Shown one piece after another: positions 8,279 to 15,968 of a stretch of 64,000 nt of DNA (the first letter of the stretch is position 1; each line of letters opens with the position of its first letter). The stretch is from contig CAJTDN010000013.1 of NCBI GenBank assembly GCA_910574865.1, positions 62,001 through 126,000 on the forward strand, written 5' to 3'. The notes under the pieces were generated by a model. The model worked only from the letters and a program-made list of their open reading frames with translations. It was not told where the DNA came from and did not search any database. Origin of the DNA: Lachnospiraceae bacterium. GTDB taxonomy: Bacteria; Bacillota; Clostridia; Lachnospirales; Lachnospiraceae. The translations under genes were made by a program, and so were the position numbers.

Positions 8279-8561
8279 CGCGATAGGAATTTTCTGCCCG
8301 TCGGTATGGGATATAGGGACGGGACACGCCACGGCGTGCGGGGGGAGTGAAAATTTTTTCGTACCCCGGATGAAAATAATTTCAATATTGTGGGTGCGCG
8401 GGGGTGATTTTATAATTGGGTCATAAGGCGGCGCGGGAATCCGAATCATGAAAGACGGGGATATCCCGGGCGCGGCATTATAAGGCGGACTGCAAGATGT
8501 GCCATTTCCTGATGGCGGGAAGGCGGTTCACAAGAATACTATTTTTGAAAGGGGATAAGAA
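8279..8561. other. Intergenic region before the RuBisCO-like gene
   Basis: This 283-base gap is the largest inside the first operon. It holds a possible promoter (8388-8416) and A+T-rich tracts between G+C-rich stretches. I see no convincing small gene. The gap suggests that the RuBisCO-like gene can be transcribed separately from the genes upstream. Confidence 0.5.
8388..8416 (+). promoter_or_regulatory. Possible promoter for the RuBisCO-like gene
   Basis: TATAAT at 8411-8416 is a perfect -10; TTGTGG at 8388-8393 with a 17-base spacer is a weak -35. It lies about 145 bases before the start codon, leaving a long leader. The weak -35 would fit activation by a regulator, which is inference. 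Confidence 0.4.
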
Positions 8562-9878
8562 ATGTTTATTGATCCGATTATCATGCAATTACCGGAGGAA
8601 ATTGACCGCGAGCGGTTCGTGGTCGCCACGTACTATGCGGCGGGGAAGGCGGGGACGAACATGGTGAAATTCGCGGCCGCGCTGGCAATCGAGCAGACGT
8701 GCGGGACGTGGCTGAAGGTGCCGGGGGAGACCCCGGAAGTGAGGGAACGCGCGATTGGCCGCGTGCTCGGCGTGTACGAGGCGCCGGCGTACCAGATTGG
8801 CGTGCCAGAAGACGTGGGGGAGCGGCATTTTATCATCCGCATCGCCTACCCGTGGCACAATTTCGGGGCACAGTTTTCCATGATGTTGTCAACCGTGATT
8901 GGTAATATTTCCAGCTCGGGCAAGGTGAAGCTGCTGGATCTGGAATTCCCGAAAAGCTTTCTGGATAATTTCCAGGGACCGAAATTCGGGGTGCAAGGAA
9001 TCCGGGAGATTTTAGGCGTGTACGACCGGCCGCTTTTGAACAACATGATTAAGCCGTGCATCGGGCTCACCCCGGAAAAGACGGCGGAACTGGCGTATGA
9101 GGCGGCCGTCGGCGGGGTGGACGTGATTAAGGATGACGAGCTCGTGTGCGACCCGTCGTTCTGCCGCCTGGAAGACCGCGTGAAAGCGGTCATGGAGGCC
9201 ATCAAGCGGGCGGACGAGGTGAAAGGTGAAAAGACGTTGTACGCGTTCAACATCACGGCTCCGGCGTTGCAGATGCGGGAGAACGCGTATAAGGCGATTG
9301 AGGCGGGGGCCAACGCGCTGATGGTTAATTACGCGTCGGTCGGTCTGGACACGGTGCGGCTCATCACGGAAGACCCAAATGTAAATGTCCCGGTTCTGGC
9401 GCATTCGGATTACACGGGCGCGCAGTATGAGAGCCCGTGGTCGGGACTTTCCGCCACGCTGATTGGCGCGAAGATGCCGCGTCTGGCCGGCCTGGACATG
9501 ATTATCGGCCTGACGCCTTACGGCAAGTTCCCGATGATGATGGACACGTTCGTCAACATGGGATTGCAGATGCTCGCGCCGATGCGGCACATAAAGCCGG
9601 TGTTCCCGATGCCGGGCGGCGGGACCACGCAGGGGCACATCGAGGACGTGGTGAAAAAATTCGGCAACGACGTGATGATTGCGGCCGGCGGCGCGATTCA
9701 CGGGCACCCGATGGGGCCGGCGGCAGGCGCGAGGGCGTTCCGCCAGGGAATCGACGCGGTGTGCAAAGGACGGTCACTGGCCGAGGCGGCGAAGGAGCAC
9801 GAGGAGCTGGGTGCGGCGGTGGAATGCTGGGGCATTTACACGGAGGACAAGACGGGGCTGTTCGATCTGAAAGGCTGA
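8562..9878 (+). CDS. RuBisCO-like protein (form IV)
   Basis: A 438-residue cytosolic protein with the large-subunit RuBisCO fold. Equivalents of active-site residues can be placed: E44 and T49-W50 (AIEQTCGTW), N115 (IGNIS), K164 (IKPCIGLTP), carbamylatable K190 with D192/E193 (GGVDVIKDDEL), H281 (LAHSDYTG), K322 (TPYGKF), and two Gly-rich phosphate loops (PGGGTTQGH 351-359, AAGGAIHGH 374-382). Two residues essential in true RuBisCO are changed: K177 to C166 and R295 to S282, so carboxylation of ribulose bisphosphate is unlikely. Relatives act in methionine salvage (enolase, MtnW) or D-apionate use (decarboxylase/transcarboxylase). AAAGGGG precedes the ATG. The neighbours suggest a new or apionate-like sugar-acid pathway. 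Confidence 0.92.
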   Translation: MFIDPIIMQLPEEIDRERFVVATYYAAGKAGTNMVKFAAALAIEQTCGTWLKVPGETPEVRERAIGRVLGVYEAPAYQIGVPEDVGERHFIIRIAYPWHNFGAQFSMMLSTVIGNISSSGKVKLLDLEFPKSFLDNFQGPKFGVQGIREILGVYDRPLLNNMIKPCIGLTPEKTAELAYEAAVGGVDVIKDDELVCDPSFCRLEDRVKAVMEAIKRADEVKGEKTLYAFNITAPALQMRENAYKAIEAGANALMVNYASVGLDTVRLITEDPNVNVPVLAHSDYTGAQYESPWSGLSATLIGAKMPRLAGLDMIIGLTPYGKFPMMMDTFVNMGLQMLAPMRHIKPVFPMPGGGTTQGHIEDVVKKFGNDVMIAAGGAIHGHPMGPAAGARAFRQGIDAVCKGRSLAEAAKEHEELGAAVECWGIYTEDKTGLFDLKG

Positions 9879-9966
9879 CATGTGAGGAAAAAGGCCGCGG
9901 GCGGTTGAAAAGCGGTTATCCGTATGTTTTTGAAAGGCTGGCTCATGTGAAACGAGGCCGCGGGCG
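9868..9966 (+). repeat. Imperfect 36-base direct repeat at the end of the RuBisCO-like gene
   Basis: Unit 1 (9868-9903) and unit 2 (9931-9966) both run TGAAAGGCTG, then a CATGTGA segment, then AGGCCGCGGGCG. Unit 1 includes the last codons and stop of the RuBisCO-like gene. The second copy is noncoding, so the 3' end of the gene was probably duplicated locally. Confidence 0.6.
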
Positions 9967-10011
9967 ACGGCCGGTACATGAATGATAACGATGAAAGAGA
10001 GGTAAAGGATT

Positions 10012-10509
10012 ATGGAATTTATGGATGCCGTATGCGCGAGGAGAAGCGTGAGGAAATTTACGGAGAAAAAAGTGGAAAGGGAATTAATCCAGGAAATTCT
10101 GAAGGCGGGAATGGCAGGGCCGACCGCGCTTGGCAAGAATCCCTGGCAGTTTTTGGTGATGGACGAGTCCGGGAGCGTGGAAAAATTGAAAGAAGCCCTT
10201 CCGTATGGACAGTATAATTGCACGGCCGCAATCGTGGTGATGGGTGACGTGGAAATCAGCAAGCACTACTGGGCGGTGGATGCCTTAATCGCGGCTACCA
10301 ATATCGTGAACGCGGCGGCGGACAAGGGGGTCGACAGCGTGTGGATTGGTCTTTACCCGTTTGAAAAGGAATGGGTGGTGGTGCAGGAAAAGGTCGGATT
10401 GCCGGAAAACGTGAAACCGGCATGTGTCATCGAACTGGGCTACGGCGAGGAAAAGCTGGAGGCGCGCACGCAGTACATGGAAGAGCGGGTTCATTGGAAC
10501 AAGTATTGA
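10012..10509 (+). CDS. Nitroreductase-family flavoprotein
   Basis: A 165-residue nitroreductase-fold protein that would bind FMN as a dimer and use NAD(P)H. The N-terminus MEFMDAVCARRSVRKFTEKKV carries the classical RRSVRKF FMN-phosphate motif; AGPTALGKNPWQFLVM is the second flavin loop; IELGYGEEK near the end is the usual closing strand. Length is typical of the short clostridial form. AGAGAGG at 9996-10002 sits nine bases before the ATG. It lies 133 bases after the RuBisCO-like gene and before an FAD/NAD reductase, which could supply electrons. The physiological substrate is unknown. Confidence 0.85.
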   Translation: MEFMDAVCARRSVRKFTEKKVERELIQEILKAGMAGPTALGKNPWQFLVMDESGSVEKLKEALPYGQYNCTAAIVVMGDVEISKHYWAVDALIAATNIVNAAADKGVDSVWIGLYPFEKEWVVVQEKVGLPENVKPACVIELGYGEEKLEARTQYMEERVHWNKY

Positions 10510-10612
10510 GGCGTACATGTCTGCTGGCGCAAATAGTTGAAAAAAGGGACAAGAGTGGCGGCACGTGGTGTAACACGGGCGTGCGCGACCCTTGGCAAGG
10601 AGGTAAAAGAAA

Positions 10613-11395
10613 ATGTTCAAGGTATATAAAAACGTGGAAATGACGAAGGAAGGGTACTTGTTTGGTATCGAGGCGGCGGAAGCGTCGCGCCAGTGCGCGC
10701 CGGGGCAATATTTTGAACTGGCGATGCCGGGGGATGAACATAGGATTCCGGTCGTGCTGACGGACATCCTTCCCGACCGTGGCATTATCAAAGTGGTGTT
10801 CCGTCCCATAAATGACACGACAAGAGCCATGGCGGTCATGGAGGACGGCGGCGAAGTGGAGGGCGTGTTCGGCCCGTACGGCAGGAAGGCCCCGTTTCTG
10901 GACGAGGAGTGGGAAGGAAAGCAGGTGCTTGTCATCGCGGAAGATTTGGCCGGGGCGCAGGCTTACATGATAATCCATGATTTGAAGAAAAAAGGCGCGG
11001 CGGTGGATGCCGTCGCCGGCGGGCGGACGAAGGGGTGCCTTTATTTGTCCGAGTTCACGGGTGAATTGTGCAGGGATTATTTGAACTTGTCCGAAGACGG
11101 GACACAAGGCGAGACCGGAACAATTTGCGGAAAAATAGATGACATTCTGGCCAAAACGGATTATAATATGTGCGTGGTCATGGGAAGCGTGGAGATTTTG
11201 CAGGTGGTGGCCAAAAAGACAGCCATGAAAAATATCCCGACGTGGATTTCTGTGGATTCGATGGTCACATCGAAGGACGGGTACCGTTTCCTTGACCATG
11301 TGATGGTAAAAGGGGAGCGCGTGGAAATCCGCGAGCAGGGCACGATGATGAAAGCCGACGGGGTAGATTTTGAGGAATTGAAGGGCCAGCTTTAA
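10613..11395 (+). CDS. FAD/NAD(P)-binding reductase lacking the Fe-S cluster motif
   Basis: A 260-residue protein resembling the PyrK/NfnA/sulfide dehydrogenase beta-type reductases. PGQYFELAMPG (about residues 30-40) is the FAD-domain segment and GVFGPYGRKAPF the flavin loop; QVLVIAEDLAGAQAYMI is a degenerate NAD-binding strand (family norm G-x-G-x-A). The C-terminal cysteine-rich 2Fe-2S loop of the family is absent: there is no C-x4-C-x2-C pattern. AAGGAGG at 10598-10604 gives a clear start. It probably passes electrons from NAD(P)H to the neighbouring nitroreductase or to a pathway enzyme. Function by family is moderate, role is inference. Confidence 0.65.
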   Translation: MFKVYKNVEMTKEGYLFGIEAAEASRQCAPGQYFELAMPGDEHRIPVVLTDILPDRGIIKVVFRPINDTTRAMAVMEDGGEVEGVFGPYGRKAPFLDEEWEGKQVLVIAEDLAGAQAYMIIHDLKKKGAAVDAVAGGRTKGCLYLSEFTGELCRDYLNLSEDGTQGETGTICGKIDDILAKTDYNMCVVMGSVEILQVVAKKTAMKNIPTWISVDSMVTSKDGYRFLDHVMVKGERVEIREQGTMMKADGVDFEELKGQL

Positions 11396-11420
11396 AGAAA
11401 GGCAGGCAGATTGCGTGAAC

Positions 11421-11450
11421 GCGCCAAGGCGACGTATGCCTTGGCGTGCG
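11421..11450 (+). promoter_or_regulatory. Hairpin in the HPr leader
   Basis: CGCCAAGGC (11422-11430) and GCCTTGGCG (11438-11446) form a perfect nine-base-pair stem with a seven-base loop, followed by another GC pair. There is no U-run, so it is more likely an RNA-stability or processing element than a terminator. It ends about 12 bases before the Shine-Dalgarno of the HPr gene. Confidence 0.5.
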
Positions 11451-11472
11451 CCTTATACGAGGAGGAATAAAA

Positions 11473-11748
11473 ATGTACTGTAAATCGACGAAGGTCGTCA
11501 ACGCGACGGGGCTGCATGCGCGTCCTGCCGCCGATTTCGTGAAGGTCTCGAAAAAATTCGATTCGAAGATAACCGTGACGAGGGAAAATGACCCGAAGAA
11601 CGTCAAAGCCAATGGAAAGTCCCTGATTTCCATTCTCGCGCTATGCGCGACGAAGGATTCCGTGATACATATCGCTGCCGAAGGGGCGGACGAGGTGGAA
11701 GCGGTGGAAACGCTGGCCGCGCTGGTGGATTCGGGTCTGGGAGAATAA
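11473..11748 (+). CDS. HPr-family phosphocarrier protein
   Basis: A 91-residue HPr-like phosphocarrier of the sugar phosphotransferase system. NATGLHARPAADF holds the phosphorylated histidine H15 and R17. The regulatory serine is at S50 in GKSLISIL (S46 in standard numbering), shifted by a short insertion; the usual I-M-G-V-M segment after it is L-I-S-I-L, so control by HPr kinase may differ. GAGGAGGAA precedes ATG 11473. It is three bases before the enzyme I gene. It may be the general HPr of the cell or a dedicated one; its place at the end of a sugar-pathway operon favours the latter weakly. Confidence 0.88.
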   Translation: MYCKSTKVVNATGLHARPAADFVKVSKKFDSKITVTRENDPKNVKANGKSLISILALCATKDSVIHIAAEGADEVEAVETLAALVDSGLGE

Positions 11749-11751
11749 ATC

Positions 11752-13590
11752 ATGGATAAGACACAAAACGAAAGCATCAGCTTGAAGGGCAACCCGGTTT
11801 CGCGGGGAATCGCCGCCGGCAGGGTGTTCTGGTACGAGCCTTTCGTACCAGATATAAAGGAATGCCATATCGAGGCGGCAGGCACGGAAGCGGCCTTAAG
11901 AAAATATGAGGAGGCGGTCGCCGCCGCCAGGAAGGAACTGCAGGATGTTTATGAGTCCCTGAAAGAGGAGGACGAGCATAGGGCGGGAATTTTTCTGGCG
12001 CACATGGAAATATTGGAAGACGAGATGCTGGACGAGGAAATCCGTTCGGCCATCGGCGAATCCCTATCGGAACCCGGGTGGGCGGCCGAGCGCGTGTATT
12101 CTAATTATGCGAAACTGTTAGGAGAGATGGAGGACGAGCTGATCCGCGAGCGGGCGGCGGACATCATGGATGTCAAGAACCGGCTGCTCCGGTGCTTCCA
12201 AGGAGTCCCGCAAAGGAATTTGTCGAGGCTTCCGGGAGCGGTCATCGTGGCTGCGCATGACTTGCTGCCGTCGGATACCGCGACGATAGACCGTGAAAAC
12301 GTGCTGGCCATCGTGACGGAAGCGGGAGGGGCGACCTCGCACAGCGCGATTCTGGCGAAGGGGTTCGGCATCCCCGCGCTGCTCGGCATAAAGGGGCTTA
12401 AAGACGCGCTGGGGAGAGAAGAGGCGGCCACCGCCGCCTGCGAGGTGCCGGGTGAAATGAGGGCGGCCACCGCTGTCGGAAACGTATTGGATGAAGCGGG
12501 GGCGGGCGTTGCCGTCGTGGATGCGTTGGACGGCGTGCTTATCGTGAATCCGGACAAAGACACGCGGGAACATTATTTCAAGCGTCTGGGGAAGTGGGAA
12601 GAGGAACAAAGGCTGACGCGGGAATTTTTGCGGCGGGAACCGCTGACGAAGGACGGCGTGAGAATCGAAATCGGCCAGAACATTGGCTCGGCCGCTCGCG
12701 AGGCGTTGGCCGCGAGCGGGTATACGGATTTTGTCGGGCTGTTCCGGACGGAGTTCTTGTTCATGGAAAAGGAAAGCATGCCCACGGAGGAAGAGCAGTT
12801 CGTGGCGTATTGCAAGGTGCTAAAGGCGTACGGCGGCCGTCCGGTAACCGTGCGCACGCTCGACATAGGGGGCGACAAGACACTGCCGTATCTCGAACAG
12901 GAGAAGGAAGAGAACCCGTTTCTGGGAAACCGCGCGCTCCGGCTCTGTTTCGAAAATCCGTGTCTTTTCAAGACGCAGCTTCGCGCCTTGTACCGGGCTT
13001 CCGTCCATGGAAAGCTTCAGATTATGCTTCCCATGGTGGGCGGCATGGATGACATTTTGCGGGCGAAGCAGATTATCGGGGACGTGAAAAATGAACTGGC
13101 GGCCGAGGGCATCGCCATCTCGCAGGACGTGAAGGTGGGCATCATGATTGAAATCCCCTCCATCGCCCTGCTGGCCGACGTGGTGGCGAAAGAGGTGGAT
13201 TTTGCTTCCATCGGGACGAATGATTTGTGCCAGTATTTGCTGGCGGCGGACCGCATGAATCCGGCGGTGGCATCCTATTACCAAAGTTACCACCCGGCCT
13301 TGTACCGGTTAATCGGGTACGTGGCGGACGAGTTTCAAAAGGCGGGAAAGCCCTTGTGCGTGTGCGGGGAGCTGGGCGGTGACAGGCTGACGGTTCCGGT
13401 GCTCGTGGGCCTGGGCCTGAGAAAGCTGTCCATGGGGGGCTCATCCGTTTGCGAGGTCAAACGTGTGTTGTCGAAAATGACGGTGGCAAGGATGGAAGAG
13501 CTGGCGGCGAAGGTGAAAGCGTGCAAAACGGATCAGGAAGTGCGGGATTTGTGTGAGAAATATATGGAAAATACGTTGGGGAATGATTGA
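11752..13590 (+). CDS. ptsI: PTS enzyme I (phosphoenolpyruvate-protein phosphotransferase)
   Basis: A 612-residue enzyme I that transfers phosphate from phosphoenolpyruvate to HPr. The phosphohistidine is H197 in GGATSHSAILAKG; the PEP-binding TIM barrel carries LFRTEFLFM, SIGTNDLCQYLLAADR and the catalytic cysteine C538 in VCGELGGD. The family is usually about 570-575 residues; the extra length is mainly at residues 222-262, an Ala/Glu-rich stretch after the phosphohistidine domain. It begins three bases after HPr and is the second half of a pts pair. Because its substrate is phosphoenolpyruvate, proximity to three PEP-hydrolase-like TIM-barrel genes is notable, but a functional link is only inference. 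Confidence 0.92.
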   Translation: MDKTQNESISLKGNPVSRGIAAGRVFWYEPFVPDIKECHIEAAGTEAALRKYEEAVAAARKELQDVYESLKEEDEHRAGIFLAHMEILEDEMLDEEIRSAIGESLSEPGWAAERVYSNYAKLLGEMEDELIRERAADIMDVKNRLLRCFQGVPQRNLSRLPGAVIVAAHDLLPSDTATIDRENVLAIVTEAGGATSHSAILAKGFGIPALLGIKGLKDALGREEAATAACEVPGEMRAATAVGNVLDEAGAGVAVVDALDGVLIVNPDKDTREHYFKRLGKWEEEQRLTREFLRREPLTKDGVRIEIGQNIGSAAREALAASGYTDFVGLFRTEFLFMEKESMPTEEEQFVAYCKVLKAYGGRPVTVRTLDIGGDKTLPYLEQEKEENPFLGNRALRLCFENPCLFKTQLRALYRASVHGKLQIMLPMVGGMDDILRAKQIIGDVKNELAAEGIAISQDVKVGIMIEIPSIALLADVVAKEVDFASIGTNDLCQYLLAADRMNPAVASYYQSYHPALYRLIGYVADEFQKAGKPLCVCGELGGDRLTVPVLVGLGLRKLSMGGSSVCEVKRVLSKMTVARMEELAAKVKACKTDQEVRDLCEKYMENTLGND

Positions 13591-13679
13591 CAAGCGGACT
13601 CAAAAGGTATAAGATGCTTGAAGCCGGGGAAGTGCTGGCATTCCTGTGTCAGCGCGGATACCGCGATAGAATATGGAAA

Positions 13680-15032
13680 ATGGAGCTTGATATGGGTACG
13701 GTCAAGGATTTTACAAAAGGAAGTCCCGCCAAGGGCATCATGCTTTTCGCGTTGCCGCTTATGTTGGGAAATTTGTTTCAGCAGTTATATACGATGGTGG
13801 ACACCATCATTGTCGGGCAAGGGGTCGGCGTGAACGCGCTGGCCTCTCTTGGCGCGGCCGACTGGCTGAGCTGGATGGTGCTGGGGCTGATGACGGGCCT
13901 GACGCAGGGCTTCGGTATCTTGTATTCCCAGTTTTACGGGGCGGGGGATATCGCGAAATTGAAAAAATCCATAGGGGATGCCTGCATCGTCGTGATTGCC
14001 GCGCTCGTTTTATTGACCACGGCGGCGGAGCTTGCCATCGAGCCGGTACTCCGTGTTTTGAACACGCCGGCGGACGTTTATGGAGGCGCGGTGCTGTATT
14101 TGCGGATTCTTTTTGCCGGGATTCCTGTCAGTTTGTTGTATAATTTCGCGTCGGCCATGCTGCGCTCGCTGGGGGACGGGAAGAGCCCGCTTTATGCCAT
14201 GGTGTGCGCTTCCTGCGTGAACATCGGGCTGGACAGCCTGTTCGTGCTGGGACTGAAATGGGGGATTGCCGGGGCGGCCGTGGCGACGATTATCGCCCAG
14301 GGCGTGTCACTTTTATATTGCGTGCGTGTCATTCGGGGGATTTCCGTCCTGCATATCCAAAGGGAAGATTTGCATCCGGACAAGAGGATGATCGTGAAAT
14401 TGCTGGGACTCGGCCTCCCGATCATGTTCCAGAACACGATTATCAGCGTGGGCGGCATGGTCGTCCAATACGTGATCAACGGTTTCGGCGTGTTGTTCGT
14501 GGCGGGATTTACGGCGACCAACAAGCTGTACGGGATTTTGGAAGTGGCGGCGATTTCGTATGGTTTTTCCGTGACGACTTACGTGGCGCAAAATTACGGC
14601 GCGGGGGATTACGGGCGGATCCGTAAGGGAATCCGGGCGGGAATCGGTCTCGCGCTTGCCACGTCGTGCGTCATTTCCGCGTTCATGTTCCTGTGCGGAA
14701 GGATGATTTTATCGATGTTCATTTCCGCGCCCGAGCCGGAGGGCGGGACGGTTCTGGGAATCGCGTGGCATTATTTACAAATCATGAGCGTGTTTTTGAT
14801 GGTTTTGTATTTGCTGTATGTGTACCGGGCGGCCTTGCAGGGACTGGGAAACACGCTGGTTCCCATGGTTTCCGGGTTTGTGGAGCTGATCATGCGTGTG
14901 GCCGCGGTCATGATACTGCCGCGCTTTTTTGGAGAGGAAGGCTTGTTCTGGGCCGAGGTGATGGCATGGGCGGGAGCCGCGGCGATACTGGCGGTCGCCT
15001 ATTATGTGGAAATGAAAAGAAAAGAGCCGTAG
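13680..15032 (+). CDS. MATE-family efflux transporter
   Basis: A 450-residue multidrug and toxin extrusion (MATE) exporter with about twelve membrane segments. The N-terminal block KGIMLFALPLMLGNLFQQLY and the TMVDTIIVG motif of helix 1-2 are typical; DVRGSL-like segment LRSLGDGKSPLYAM lies in the first half. Start is uncertain: the frame is open back to TTG 13587, which overlaps enzyme I, but the family begins near MELDMGTVKDFTKG, so ATG 13680 (or 13692) is chosen. It is an inner-membrane antiporter for cationic or organic substrates. It may be independent of the upstream operon. Confidence 0.88.
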   Translation: MELDMGTVKDFTKGSPAKGIMLFALPLMLGNLFQQLYTMVDTIIVGQGVGVNALASLGAADWLSWMVLGLMTGLTQGFGILYSQFYGAGDIAKLKKSIGDACIVVIAALVLLTTAAELAIEPVLRVLNTPADVYGGAVLYLRILFAGIPVSLLYNFASAMLRSLGDGKSPLYAMVCASCVNIGLDSLFVLGLKWGIAGAAVATIIAQGVSLLYCVRVIRGISVLHIQREDLHPDKRMIVKLLGLGLPIMFQNTIISVGGMVVQYVINGFGVLFVAGFTATNKLYGILEVAAISYGFSVTTYVAQNYGAGDYGRIRKGIRAGIGLALATSCVISAFMFLCGRMILSMFISAPEPEGGTVLGIAWHYLQIMSVFLMVLYLLYVYRAALQGLGNTLVPMVSGFVELIMRVAAVMILPRFFGEEGLFWAEVMAWAGAAAILAVAYYVEMKRKEP

Positions 15033-15098
15033 ATACTATTCACGGGGCTGTGCGCCCTGCCGCACGGCCACCGTCCGATAAAGTGATGGTGTCGATAG

Positions 15099-15212
15099 GG
15101 CATCCAGCCCATTGCCGTAGGCAATTTAACCTCATCAACCGCGAAGCGGCAATGAGGTTATGAGCAAGTAGCGAAGCGGATTGCGAATACCCGCTTCACT
15201 TGGCTGGATGCC
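15099..15212. repeat. Structured inverted-repeat element
   Basis: GGCATCCAGCC (15099-15109) and GGCTGGATGCC (15202-15212) are perfect inverted arms around about 90 bases that hold further hairpins: ATTGCC/GGCAAT (15111-15125) and CCTCAT/ATGAGG around an AACCGCGAAGCGG stretch (15130-15157). It has no reading frame worth naming. The layout resembles a MITE-like or RNA-structured element. Confidence 0.6.
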
Positions 15213-15246
15213 GTTACAATCACGACCGGTTAGGCCGTGAATTGTA
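15213..15246. repeat. Short palindrome shared with 53042-53088
   Basis: TTACAATCACG, then ACCGGTTAGG, then CCGTGAATTGTAA pair as an imperfect hairpin. A relative (TTGCAATCCG, GGCCGGTTGAACCGTGAACTG) lies at 53042-53075. Both copies are intergenic and near small toxin or unknown genes. Confidence 0.45.
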
Positions 15247-15271
15247 AAGAGCCGTAAAAATAACGGCTCTT
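15247..15271. terminator. Bidirectional terminator between MATE and RelE genes
   Basis: AAGAGCCGT (15247-15255), loop AAAAATA, ACGGCTCTT (15263-15271): a nine-pair stem with an A/T-rich loop between two converging genes. It would stop the minus-strand toxin-antitoxin transcript and the plus-strand transporter transcript. Confidence 0.7.
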
Positions 15272-15278
15272 AGATAAA

Positions 15279-15599
15279 CTATAAAATATCGCGGTATTCT
15301 CTGGCACCATACAAAATTCGCATAATAATAACTTCGCGTTTTTCTGGATTGGGCAGGTAAAAAACCATATAATTTCGTATGATTAGTTTTCGGTAGCCTT
15401 TGGATGCAAGGAGTGAGTCATCAACTTCAAACCCAATCAAAGGATGCGTTTTTAGACGGTTGATGGAGGTTTCCATTTCGTTCAAAAGCTTTTCAGCAGC
15501 CTGTGGGTTGTGTAATGTTTCACTTATATAGGAATCAATTTCGTCTAAATCTTGATATGCCAGTGGCGTATATCGGATTTGATAAAGTTTACTTTCCAT
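15279..15599 (-). CDS. RelE/ParE-family toxin
   Basis: A 106-residue toxin of the RelE/ParE superfamily. It starts MESKLYQIRYTPLAYQDLDEI and contains LINEM-like helix LLNEMETSINRLKTHPLIGFEV and the C-terminal YLPNPEKREVIIMRILYGAREYRDIL, the usual R-I-L-x-G-x-R signature. Members either cut mRNA on the ribosome or poison gyrase. It overlaps the antitoxin by eleven bases, the standard type II arrangement, with the antitoxin upstream. A terminator follows its stop. It is A+T-rich next to G+C-rich flanks, suggesting acquisition. Confidence 0.88.
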   Translation of the reverse strand: MESKLYQIRYTPLAYQDLDEIDSYISETLHNPQAAEKLLNEMETSINRLKTHPLIGFEVDDSLLASKGYRKLIIRNYMVFYLPNPEKREVIIMRILYGAREYRDIL

Positions 15600-15852
15600 G
15601 TTTTTTCCTTAATCGTTGGAATATATCGTCACCATCAAGGAGAGGGACGGCATTTTTTAATTGGCTTTCGGCGGCATCAAGTTTCCTATATATATTTAAT
15701 AATCCCAATTGCTTTTCATAGGTATCCATGCTCATTATGACTAAATGCCCGGTTCCGTTTTTGGTAATGAAAACCGGTTCTTCTGTTTGATAGCATAATT
15801 CTGAAATTTTCCTTGTATTTTCTAAATCTGTCATTGGACAAATGGTTGGCAT
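15589..15852 (-). CDS. Phd/YefM-family antitoxin
   Basis: An 87-residue antitoxin starting MPTICPMTDLENTRKISELC. The segment EEPVFITKNGTGHLVIMSMDTYEK is the hallmark of Phd/YefM antitoxins, whose N-terminus binds the operator and whose C-terminus wraps the toxin. AGGGAG (plus-strand CTCCCT at 15861-15866) sits eight bases before the ATG; an earlier ATG at 15885 lacks a site. It is the first gene of the pair with the RelE toxin and would repress its own promoter. A second, related Phd protein lies at 38648-38914. Confidence 0.9.
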   Translation of the reverse strand: MPTICPMTDLENTRKISELCYQTEEPVFITKNGTGHLVIMSMDTYEKQLGLLNIYRKLDAAESQLKNAVPLLDGDDIFQRLRKKHGK

Positions 15853-15968
15853 GTTATCAGCTCCCTTCTGCATATAGAATACCACGAAGACAAGTGATAA
15901 TTCAAGTCTTAATTTTAAAATAAAGTAACATATAGAATGGCGTTGCTGTTCGGATTCGTGCTTTCAGG

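Noticed and set aside
8562-9878. True RuBisCO large subunit
   Set aside because: The equivalents of K177 and R295 are Cys166 and Ser282, so catalysis of ribulose bisphosphate carboxylation is not expected; no small subunit or phosphoribulokinase gene is present.
13587-13679. Start of the MATE gene at TTG 13587
   Set aside because: The extra 31 residues have no relation to MATE N-termini, and the rare start would overlap enzyme I without a Shine-Dalgarno.
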